A stretch of DNA of 64,000 nt from Mansonella perstans (taxonomy: Eukaryota > Nematoda > Chromadorea > Rhabditida > Onchocercidae), in contig JBAMDO010000577.1 of assembly GCA_037074765.1 (NCBI GenBank), forward strand, positions 186,001 through 250,000, in the 5' to 3' direction. Every line of letters starts with the position of its first letter. Position 1 is the stretch's first letter. The notes under the pieces were generated by a model. It saw only the letters and a program-made list of their open reading frames with translations. It did no database searches and was not told where the DNA came from. A program made the position numbers and the translations under genes. This document shows, piece after piece, positions 53,991-64,000 of the stretch.

Positions 53991-54924
53991 AAATTCAAGA
54001 TTGCACAAAATATTTTTATTTACCTGAAATGGGAATAGATGATGTCATGATAAATTAATTCTTTTTTTTTCTTGCTCTCTCTCTCTTTTTTACTACTTAG
54101 TTCAATGCTTTTTTATCTTTTCCGCTCTTTATGAATTGAAATAAATGGATAGATACAATGGCTATCTATCATTGTCAAATTCCTTCTTCAATGTCATCCG
54201 TTCTTCCATTCCATTCAATTCTTTTAATAACCTTTGCCAAACATATAGACGAAAAAGGAAAAAGAAAGAGTATGATAAAAGAAGATAGACAGGATAGCAT
54301 ACAGTCATCTTGTCGGCATCCTTTTGCTAAGTTACCCAATATGTGCGTGGGCGTTTCTCTGTCATCATCATTGTCGCATGTCCGTTATATTAGCTATTGG
54401 TAGTAATTAATATAAATTCCATTACACCTTATAATCTCTCTTTCTCTTCACACTCTCCCTCTACACTCTCCCCACACTCTCTCATTACACTTTTTCTCTT
54501 TTTCTTCAACTCATTACTGCATATTTATTATTATTATAGGAAATGTTGACATCACTGCTAAACACTCTCCTTCTCATATAAATGTCATCAGTATTTCTCA
54601 TTCTCCCTCTCTCTCTCTCTCTCTTTCTTTCACTCTTTTTCTCTTTCATAGAGACAGGTAAGTTGTCTGAGAAGAGCAGCAATGTGATATATATATGTGA
54701 CCTTTCGAGGATTAAAGGTGAAATATGTGGGTCTGTCTTATCGAGGTGTCTTGTCTATGTATATATATACATATTCATATGTTATGTTTGCTCTGTTCCA
54801 TATGGGTGTGCATCCTTCTACATTGTATATGTATGCAGGTGCACGTACTTGTCTGTACACATGTGCACCACATACATGCATGTGGATATGTTATGCACGT
54901 AGATGTATATGGATAAGCCTGGGT
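53991..54924. other. Pyrimidine-rich intergenic sequence
   Basis: Low-complexity CT-rich runs (for example 54603-54650) and AT-rich sequence; no exon supported. Confidence 0.45.
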
Positions 54925-55060
54925 ATATGTGTGTGTGTATGTGTATGTGTGTGTATGTGGTGTATGTGTGTGTGTGTATGTGTATGTGTGTGTATGCGTG
55001 TATATGTGTGTGTGTATGTGTGTGTATGTGTGTGTATGCGTGTATGTGTGTGTGTCCGCT
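54925..55060. repeat. TG/TATG microsatellite
   Basis: TGTGTATG-type repeat of about 135 bp. Long open frames on both strands here are repeat artefacts. Confidence 0.95.
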
Positions 55061-57975
55061 GTATTTATCAGTGAACATTATTTGATTGCATGTGATGTAG
55101 TCTTTCTTCTCTGCGCATTTCTTTTTTCTTTGTAATATTTAAGATATATGTGATATATATCGGTGGTTGCGCTGTTTCAGCACAAAAGGACGGGATATTT
55201 GAGAAATAGGCATGGATATGATGATTTGATGAGAAGGGTAACGATATATTATTTGTCAGCTGCTTACTCATTCTTGATATTGCAATTGTATGTTGTATGA
55301 TTGATAGGCCTACCTGTAAATTCATTTTCTCCCGCTGAACCTTTCTTTCATATCTTCGGTCATTTTCTAATTGTAATGGAAATTGTTTAACTCTCTTTTC
55401 TTTCTCTGTCCAAAATTTACAATTTATTTGAGAATATTTGTGTGTGATTTCTGTAACAATCATTGCACTTTGTGGCAATACAATTAAAAGAGTTAATGAA
55501 AATTTAGATACTAAGGATCTTTGATACACTATAAGATAGCTTATCAACTATATGAGAAAGTTAATTAATATGGATTAATTAGTTAACAATGCTATCTAAA
55601 TTATGTAATTAATTAAATTAGAAAAAGAAATTTAACTTGTAGTTTGATTTTTTGAAAGAAAAATCTACTCTCGACATTACAAATTTTGTTCTTTTAATTT
55701 AATTTCAAAAGATACAAATTGCATATTAATCCTTTTATGCATTCATTTCCTCTCCTTTCAGTACTATCATTTTACTGAATTAACAACAAAACTTGCATAC
55801 TATAATATATTATATGCAAATGATGCATTAAATGTATTGTATACAGTTAAATTGTAAATTAAATATTAAAGGGGCATAGTTCTCGTGGAGTTAATCATAA
55901 TGCATTATTATCTTATGTTATATGACGACGATGCCATCATTGTGACAGTGAATCAGTGGCAATATATTTGCAGGATGGTACAGTTGTTGTTCCATTGCTC
56001 ATTATCATTGGTATCATTCACAACAGTATCATCAATATCAGAATCGTTTGCTACCCATATCAGAACTTTTTTCCTTTGCTTAAATCCAGTTATTGGTCAG
56101 CGAACAATTAACAATATTAACAGCGAAACTACCTCGACAATAACCACCATCAGTTGCAGTAATTAGCATAATTTCAATTATGGCATGAAGGATGGCTGTC
56201 ATTAATAAACAAGGAGAACCCGGTGCATTTTTCATGTGCACTGAAACATCACCCCGTTGCTACATCATCCAACGGGTTAGACTTTCCATTATATACTTTT
56301 GTTGTATTTCATCAAATATGTATCAGACATTGTCTCACTGAGTTTTAAGATTTGAAATGTAAAAAAAAAATATATATATATATATATATACATACTTCTA
56401 GGAGTGCATATGATTAATATTCATTTTTTTTTTTAGTGATTATATTCAGACGTTGTTTCACTGATCTTTAGGACTGAAATATTTAGAATTTGAAATATAA
56501 AAAAAGAAAAAAAAAATATACTTCTGCATATGATGTGCGTATGATGCATATGAAGTGCATATGATTAATAATCAAATTTTTTTATTAATCATATCTAGGC
56601 GTTATCTCACTAACCTTTAGGATTTGAAATATTTAGGAAAGAAAGAGTGCCTTACAATCAGTCCTTTAAAAATGATGTAACTGTGAAGTTATTATGAGAA
56701 AGGAAATGTATGGATTTATGATCAGTAATATTCCATCCAATAATATTTCATAAAATTGCTATTGGCTGCAAAATAGAAAATATTCGAAAATTTCATTTTC
56801 ATTTTTTCTTTTCTCCTGTAAAAAGTTAAAAAAGGAAGAAATAAAAAGTATGAATGAAATAAAGGAACAAAAAAGATGTTTGATAATAGAAGATTTGGAT
56901 AAAGATATCATTGTCAATATAGATAAATTAAGCTAAAAACTTGCAGACCATCAACAGTAGTAGATTAAAACATATTGAATCAAATTTTTGACCGCATTTA
57001 GGTTAAAATGAAATTAATGAATACTCCATGTCCATAATTTGTGGGTACATAAACGTTAGACTGAATCAATAAACATTTTAATAACATTATAATGTAATAT
57101 TAACATTTCATTGACAGCATTACCTGAAGTTAATTGAAAGAGATTACTAAGAGAATAAAATCAGTGATGTGCCGAATTTCTTTTGAACCTTCTTATCATT
57201 TTTTTCTATCTTCTCGCTCCCTTTCTTTATGTATCTTTGAATGGTTCCCTTCTTCTTTAAGATCTGAATTTTGATTGTTTTTCACATTTATTCGGAGTTC
57301 TGTAGGTAGTGGTATATTTTCATACTGGGTGCATTTTTCGAAATTATTATCAGAATAGTTTATTTTAATTTCGAATTCTGAAACTTTTGGAAGCTGGATC
57401 TACTGGAAACCAGGGAAAAAGAGCATGATTCTATATCCGGTTGCTAGGCTAATCACTATTGCAATTCTTTTCATGTCATGCGAAGCATTAGAGAAAATTC
57501 TTTTAATGTCATGCAAAGCATTAGAGATGGCTCATTTTATCTGTTGTGCTGTTTAAAATTTTACAAACAACTGATATGTAACTGACTTTTATTTGCTGCT
57601 AAATGGTCTCGTAAAGTAGATTTTGTGATATGCCTAACTCTTTCGAAGCAAATTTTTACTGAAGTTTATGGCATTTTAAGAGAATACCCCGTTTGAGAGG
57701 CATTAAAAAAATTTGTCTTTGCTCATTATATGCTTTGCATATTTCTTGGATAGCATTTTCAAAAATGCAAATCAGTCATTGAGTAGAATAGCTTTCCATC
57801 GAGGAGATCAATAGTGGGAAGATGAAATAATTCTAATTAATATAATTTTTGAGTTCATTTTTTAAGTTCCACACAATATTGTTGAAATATAAAGTGCTAA
57901 TAGTTAATGTCAAAACATTTTCAGCAAGCTAGTTTTATTGAAACTGCTATCTAGTGTGATTGATTATGGTTTCAG
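55061..57975. other. Upstream region of the LARP gene
   Basis: AT-rich. It contains a 159-codon minus-strand open frame (55068-55547) without recognisable domain and with its first ATG about 29 codons in, three diverged repeats at 56.3-56.64 kb, and a possible exon-like stretch at 55975-56158 between a TTTGCAG acceptor and Gln/His/Thr-rich sequence. The LARP gene may have 5' exons here. Confidence 0.4.
56310..56640. repeat. Three diverged tandem units of about 100-140 bp
   Basis: Each unit contains a piece like CAGACATTGTCTCACTGA, then TTTAGGATTTGAAATATTTAG, an A-rich run and GTGCATATGATTAATA. Units begin near 56310, 56435 and 56585 and differ considerably. Includes an (AT)n run at 56370-56392. 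Confidence 0.7.
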
Positions 57976-60900
57976 GTAAATTCCAGTAGTATTGATCGGA
58001 TGTTGGATGACATGATGGTGCCATCTGGCGAGTGCGACACACCTCCTACACCAATGTTACCGTGGTGGTTTACAGCAGAATGCGAGAATCAACTTTTGGC
58101 TGCATCAGGTCCATCTATCATTCAGGTGCCAATGAACATGACTGCGACACGTCCTACAGCACCACTACCTCCACCATCACTGGCAGTAGTAGCTTCACCA
58201 ATTCAGAGAGTAATTTCTACCGCAGTCGTGTCTCAGTCTCCCGAACAAATCAAGCAGCAGCTCAAAGCTCAGCTAGAATATTATTTTTCAAGGTAGTCGT
58301 TATCAAATTGGTTCATGAATGCGTCAAACTGTTGTAAAAGACTCCCACTCTTCAGGTTCTATTTGCAGAGAGAATTTAATGACTGATAGGTTTTTGCGGT
58401 GTCAGATGGACAACGATCAATACGTACCTATACGGATTGTTGCTAGCTTCCCGAAGGTTAAACGACTCACCAATGACTACAATTTGGTTGTAAAAGTGCT
58501 GAGAGGTTCATTTATGATCATTCATAACCGCTGTATTAGCTTTTTTTGCTCATTCCTGTCCTCATCCAAATGAATTTTGAGAAGAAGGAAAAGGAAATAA
58601 AATGAGCTTACATAGTCCGAATTGATGCCTTTTTACTGATGCTGAACTAGATTTTCTAGCAGAATTCTATTTAAGATTAAAGAACAAATGAAATTCATTA
58701 TTCAAGAAATCATCCTTTTTTTCCAGACGCGATCTTAATTGGTAATTTTGGCTAACTCACTGAGATATATTGAATTAATTGCAAGTTCCCAATAATACGT
58801 TTTAAAATCCTTCTGTATTATTGTTTGCAGAATCATCTCAGGTACAAGTCGACGAAAAAGGACAACGGGTACGAGCCGTTTCAAAACGATGCACTATTAT
58901 ATTGCGTGAAATACCTGAATCCACCGATGAAAAGGTATTTCTGTCATTTTTAAACATATAATCTGCTTCTTGCTGTGCGTTAGATAATTATATCAGTTTG
59001 GTTGACATTTTTTTTTCCATTATAAGCTACTTATACTCTTTTAGTATTTCCCTTTCGGTGCACATCTTCCAAATTTTATATTTTCCTTTTATTTTATAAG
59101 GTTGCGCAAAATTTATTTTACTGTTCTGTTTCCTCTTTTATGTTATGGAAAGATGAAATAGTGTGGACTGTGTTAGCAATGGAAAATTAGATACACAATC
59201 ACTTCTTCATTCAGTTAAACCTAAAGTTTAAAAAGTATTATAGAAATTCTGTTCTGTTTTTTCAAAAATTAATAGGAGGTAAAGAATGCGCTGAAAATGA
59301 TTGTGCTATAAAAATTCAGGAGTTGGCATCAATGTTCATTGGTGGACCACCATATTTGAGTTTGCAATACGGTCTCAATAACAGCTGGTATGTGACGTTC
59401 GAGTCGGAAGAAGCAACGGAGCGTGCATTCTTGCATTTGCAGAATCTCGGCAAAACTTTCAACAACAAACCAATCTGTGTAAGTATGTCACTAGCCATTG
59501 TTTTGATGACTGTTTGCTGTTCCGTTTGCAGTATTCTCTATTAGAATAATGAAAAGATTGGTAGCATATTACGGTTTTGAGTGTAGGTTGTGCTGTAGTG
59601 TTGGAAGATGTCTTTTTAAGCGTGATATTTTATAAACTAAAAAGAGATTTACATTAAAAAAAAATCTGTTAGCCAAGAATAGAAAAATGCCATCAGTAGG
59701 AAATAGGATTGCTAGTCGTATATTTTGGCTTTACTACTGAGTGATCTTCATTTGAGTGGGGTTCTTATGTGCAGTTGCAAGGAGTCGTGATTATGGTGTA
59801 TTTTTTCCAAACAGTCGCATATTCGCACATTCTGTGCATCCTCTGAATAAGTTAAACGTGCTAATCTTTCACTGGCCAATCCAAATTCTAATTCTGGGTT
59901 TACAAAAATAGTTCGGAAGCCTTCAGGCTACAGTTTTTCCTTATGCATCATTAGTTTTAGGCACGAATAAAAACAGGTGGTGCACCATATTCAGAACCGT
60001 TGAACGTGGTTCCGGAGCGTTCTCCGTCTGCTGTGCCGTCGGAGATTTCGGGCGACCCCGCTGTATCCGTTTCCGTCGTGCCTGCTTCCTCACCATGTTC
60101 ATCCGGTCTTTTCGATATTTTTTTTACTTTCCTAAATTTCAGTTCTGCTGTGATGGGAATAAAATGATCTGACGTTTAATACTGCAGATTCTTTCGATTT
60201 GGGCCAAATCCTGGCCAGTTACGGGTATGTACCATGTGCAACTTTCAAGCCTGGTACGACGGTTGTTCATATCAATTCTACTGTCGGCGCTAATCGAAGT
60301 GCCAACTACCACCGACCGCGAGGTGCGTGTTCTGCTGGGTCAAATAATTGTAATTTCCGAGGTTTGTTATGTTGTTAGTTCACCTCTCTTTATTGAAATG
60401 CTGTTATTGAAGAAAAGTCATTTTGAATGCGTTCTTTTATTATTGTGTTAATTACATTTTTAGGTTCTGGTCCCAGAGCACGAGGTGGTTTTGTAAATAA
60501 TCAGCGTGTCCTCACTAGCGATCATCGTGATTTTAGTACAGGTAGTAATTACCAGCACGGAAGTGCTCGAAGAAACAAAGACCATGGCGATACTCGTCGT
60601 GATGGTTATCGAGATAAAAACAATGATCCTCTAACCAGCCGAAATCGGCAAAATCGTCTTAATAATTTTCAATCTGGTCAGTTTCCTTATGTATTCTTAT
60701 TTACTTATGCAAGAATTTTGTTATAAAACCATAACGGGAATGTATTTGGTCATTGTAGGTACAGCGCGGGGTCGGACACCAGTTGAATCTCAAAAGACTA
60801 ATCAAAACGACAGTATACAGCGGCGCTACGACTACGATCAATCAAGCGGCCGGTAACGCTTTGCATATTAGGTGATAATCGCTTTGAAGAATTGTTGGGA

Positions 60901-62220
60901 ACATACTTCAAGCATTTTTTATCTTGGACAAGATTTTTAATCACAGAAGACGAAACATTTGGAATTGGTATTCATCGCCTTATTTTTTCTGATTGTTTTT
61001 AGAAGTATGCAGACACGGCAACAGCGACGGAAACAGCGAGATATGCCTGGAATTTCGTCGGGGAATAGTAAAAATATAGTGTCTCCTCCGATAATTTATC
61101 TACGACCAGAAAAAGACAAGAAAAGTGAGGAGCAACACTGTTGTTCAAGAACAACTAGCGATGATGATTCCAAACTAGAAGGGAGCAGTTCTCATAAAAC
61201 CGTCGATACGGAATATAGCTTCGAAGAGGTTATCGTATTAAGCTAATAGAACAATATAAATATATATTGATACCAATAGTTAGACTTTATTTGGTCATCC
61301 GTAGGTTGCATGTATTGAGTAAACATATTAGTTTCAGGGTGCTTTTCCTTCTCTTTCTGAAGAACTGTCCCCAGTGGTGGAAGTAAAAGAATCAAAATCG
61401 CGGAGTAAACCAACATTCAGTTCAGTGGCTGCCGGTAGAAGAGAGGAGAAGAAAGAAGCGAAAGAAAGAAAAAGCTATGCACAGACACTGAAGCAAAATA
61501 ATAGGTGAGTCAAATTTTTTATTTAGGATATATCGATCGAGTTGTGGGGTACAGTTTTGATAGTCTTATCTTGGATGATCCTCTAATTTAAATCATACGG
61601 CAGAAAATTTTTTACGGAAATTTTATTGAATTATGGTAAATTTCTTCCAGATTGCACTCTAATATTATTCCATATGAGAAAATATTTGTATGTTATAATA
61701 GTTTTTACTCATTTTCCATTCCATTCAGCGGAGAATTTACTTCATAGAAAATTTGCTCCGAATTCTTTTTTTTCACGAATGGATGAATTTCCAGATTGCT
61801 ACAGACATCTTGAACTATTCCTGTGTTGGTACATTCTTTGTACTAGCAATGCTCTCATGTTTTTCCAGAGAGAAAATGATTCTCTCTTCATTATATTTGT
61901 TGCATATTTCCATCAGGGAGGTCGGTTTTTCTGGCATTCTCGAGCGAATATCAATTTTTATACGTTGCAATACTACTCGCCTCCTCACGATGAATTTTCG
62001 TTTCGGATTCGCTTGCAGGAGTGTCTGATCTTCTCATCAACAGAAATGAGGACATTAACTTTTTACAGTTTTACATGGTGAAGTTTATGTTATTTAGTAC
62101 TCCGAAGTATTTATTTAATGATTTCCTTGCAAAGGGTTTGATAATAATGCGGAGGAGCGTAATGAGTTGTTGAAGATGATATGTATCAAATTTCAAAGGA
62201 TAACACAAGGTGAGCAGTAA
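57976..62220 (+). CDS. larp-5: La-related protein of the LARP4/5 family
   Basis: LARP4/5 proteins bind poly(A) or U-rich mRNA through a La module and promote mRNA stability and translation. Ten phase-consistent exons: 57976-58292, 58369-58505, 58831-58934, 59320-59478, 59961-60105, 60188-60322, 60464-60676, 60759-60852, 61003-61228 and 61338-61504. The La motif is QLKAQLEYYFSR, RENLMTDRFLRCQMDNDQYV, PIRIVASFPKVKRLT; the RRM follows (KRCTIILREIPE, NNSWYVTFESEEATERAFLH, KTFNNKPICARIKTGG). The rest is Arg/Gly/Gln-rich and includes GAFPSLSEE. From the ATG at 58000 this gives about 557 aa. The frame is open above that ATG to an acceptor at 57975, so upstream exons are possible. The 3' end is uncertain: the segment ending GEQ and a stop at 62218-62220 does not join in phase to exon 10. 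AATAAA at 62711-62716 may end the transcript. Confidence 0.9.
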
Positions 62221-64000
62221 GTTAGCATTGTTTCGCAATATTTCCAGATTTCTTCATTTGCAGACTTTCGTTCTATACTGTTTGGATATAAGCGAGTTGT
62301 TCATTCATCTTTATAAAGATATAAGGAGGAGCATGGGCATCGTTTAATTAATTAAATCTGCAGTTGCTTATTGACTTAGAAACTTTTGCTTTCCTCTTTT
62401 AAACTGTGCTCTTCACTGACTTATTAATTTCTTGAACCCAACGGCCAATAAGATTAATTTTGGAGTAATTTTAGTTGGAATAAAGATTGAAAGCCTCATG
62501 TACTTTTACATATATTGTATTTGATCAAGGAAAAATAGAATTGTGAATTAACAGTAGTACTTTCCATCTCTTTCTCATGATTGAAGTACTATTATTGTAT
62601 GTGTATGTATTGTGTAATTATATTGTTGTTGTTTGTTTGTTTGTTTATGTATGCGCAAAAATTTGACAGTTACTTTTTAGCAAATGTGTAATTAATTTAT
62701 GTTGTATAATAATAAACATCTCTATCTTGGTGTATATTATTTTCATACGTGGTAAAAACTCTCAATGTGATTGTTAATTTTCTTAATTTAGTAATTACCT
62801 TCTCATGTAGCATAGTAATATCGATTATAATACGTATTTATAATTTTTGCATTTTATTTTGTATTAAGGCATATATGTTCACAGAAGTTCGGGCTACATT
62901 CTGTTTTTTTTTTTTTTCTAATTTTCGCTTCGTATTTTTTCATAATTCTTTTTTCTCATAATTTTTTCTCATTTTTTTTTCATAATCTTAACAAAAAAAT
63001 TTGGCTAAACTAAAGGAAAAAGAAAGAGATAAGTGACTATTAGGACGTATTGTAGTGAAATATATATGTTCTTGAGAAATATAGGATAATATTGCTTTGA
63101 AAATGGACTGAATAGAAAGTTATGATAATGATTGTTGTTAAGAAATTCGGCTCAGTTATAATGCTTAGAGTAATTCATTTGTGTAGTACGAATGTTTTGA
63201 TCCTTTTCACAATAGCTGTGGGTATTATTGGCATCTTAATTAGCATCGATTTAGACTTACTGAAAGCTATGAAAAATTTTTAAAAGATATACGGCGATTC
63301 GATATATATTCATTATTTATTTTTTCATTCAGCGTTATGTAGCGTTCCTGTATGATAATTCATTCATCAATGAGGTGTAAAGCAGGGTCAGATATTTCAC
63401 GAATGTAAATACATCCGTCATATCGTCGTCATTGCTCCTTTAGCAGTTATTCCATGCATAAGCAGTAAATGGTGTGGGATATGTGATTTCTTCCACAGTA
63501 TACATAATATGTAGAGATGGGAATGCCATCTCTACGCATGCTTTTGTTTCCATTAGATTAATGCTGATTCTGATTCTCATTAGATTGATGCTGATTCCGA
63601 ACGCTTTCTGTCAATTTTCTTGGGAAGTTTGTTGATCATCAATGTTTATGAAATCGAACATTGCTAAAAAAGAAAAAAAAATTAAAACAAGAAGAATTGA
63701 ACAGGAAACCGCAGCAGAATTAACCCAGATGATATTAGTGAATCAATTGTAGATCTGCTTATCCTACGAAAACCTGCAAGTATCAGTTCTTTATTTGCTC
63801 CACACACAATTCAATGAGTAGATAGATCATTCACTAATTTTATATTTCTAATTTGTGTTAAAAAAAAAAGCATTTACTAAGAGGCATATTTTGTATCTAC
63901 TATGTTCTCAACAAGAAATCTTGTTAAAAAAAGTGATCAAATTTCAAACGACATTTATTTTGTTCGATAAAAAAACGAAATATCATTTGCATTGCGGTGT
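62221..64000. other. AT-rich sequence downstream of the LARP gene
   Basis: Probable LARP 3' UTR to about 62.7 kb, then no recognised gene. A small perfect hairpin lies at 63511-63535. Confidence 0.45.
63511..63535. repeat. Short perfect hairpin
   Basis: GTAGAGATGG and CCATCTCTAC form a 10-bp stem around the 5-base loop GAATG. Isolated; function unknown. Confidence 0.8.

Noticed and set aside
54697..55078. 125-codon and similar frames across 54.7-55.1 kb
   Set aside because: Same artefact of the TG/TATG repeat.
59278..59319. Possible LARP exon reading EVKNAL before exon 4
   Set aside because: That frame hits a stop (CTATAA). Starting at GAGTTGGCATC after TTCAG gives an ungapped match to the LARP4 RRM pattern and keeps phase.

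Overview
The window is nuclear DNA of an animal, almost certainly a nematode, and most likely of the spirurid/filarial type. It is AT-rich, and its genes are split into many small GT-AG exons whose acceptors usually read TTTCAG or TTGCAG. Splice-acceptor-like sequence lies just upstream of several start codons, as expected where spliced leaders are added. The genes are ones known from worms: an F1-ATPase alpha subunit, RAB-8, tropomodulin (UNC-94 type), neurabin (NAB-1), a GAF-domain cyclic nucleotide phosphodiesterase (PDE-5/PDE10 type), a secreted cysteine-rich repeat protein, a four-CUB-domain protein (SOL-1-like) and a La-related protein (LARP4/5 type). No bacterial, viral or organellar gene block was seen. 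The species call is inference; gene identities come from protein motifs read by eye.

Layout from left to right: atp-1-like (-, 1334-4687); rab-8 (+, 6055-7703) with a duplicated decayed copy of its tail just downstream; tropomodulin (-, 9886-15279, 5' end not found) with a LINE relic in one intron (about 11.1-13.0 kb); a repeat-rich stretch at 15.3-24.4 kb with a minisatellite, a second LINE relic flanked by direct repeats, and two unassigned minus-strand ORFs; nab-1 (+, 24477-32383, 14 exons); pde-5-like (-, 33591-39733, 16 exons); a cysteine-rich secreted protein (+, 41538-43702); the CUB protein (-, 45099-50044, 11 exons); 8 kb of satellites and microsatellites; and the LARP gene (+, 57976 to about 62.2 kb). 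The rest is AT-rich sequence without recognised genes.

The eight genes alternate strand strictly (- + - + - + - +), giving head-to-head and tail-to-tail pairs; no operon is visible. Several encode neuronal or cytoskeletal proteins (neurabin, tropomodulin, a SOL-1-like CUB protein, RAB-8, a cyclic nucleotide phosphodiesterase), but a functional cluster is not shown. Exon joins were checked by hand for reading phase. They are phase-consistent throughout atp-1, rab-8, nab-1, pde-5 and the CUB gene. Three gene ends stay open: the tropomodulin 5' end, the LARP 5' and 3' ends, and the splice after exon 3 of the cysteine-rich gene. I saw no clearly new biological system. The best leads are the two possible 3' ends of the cysteine-rich gene, the rab-8 tail duplication that lost its lipid-attachment cysteine, several long hairpins, and the LINE relic between direct repeats.
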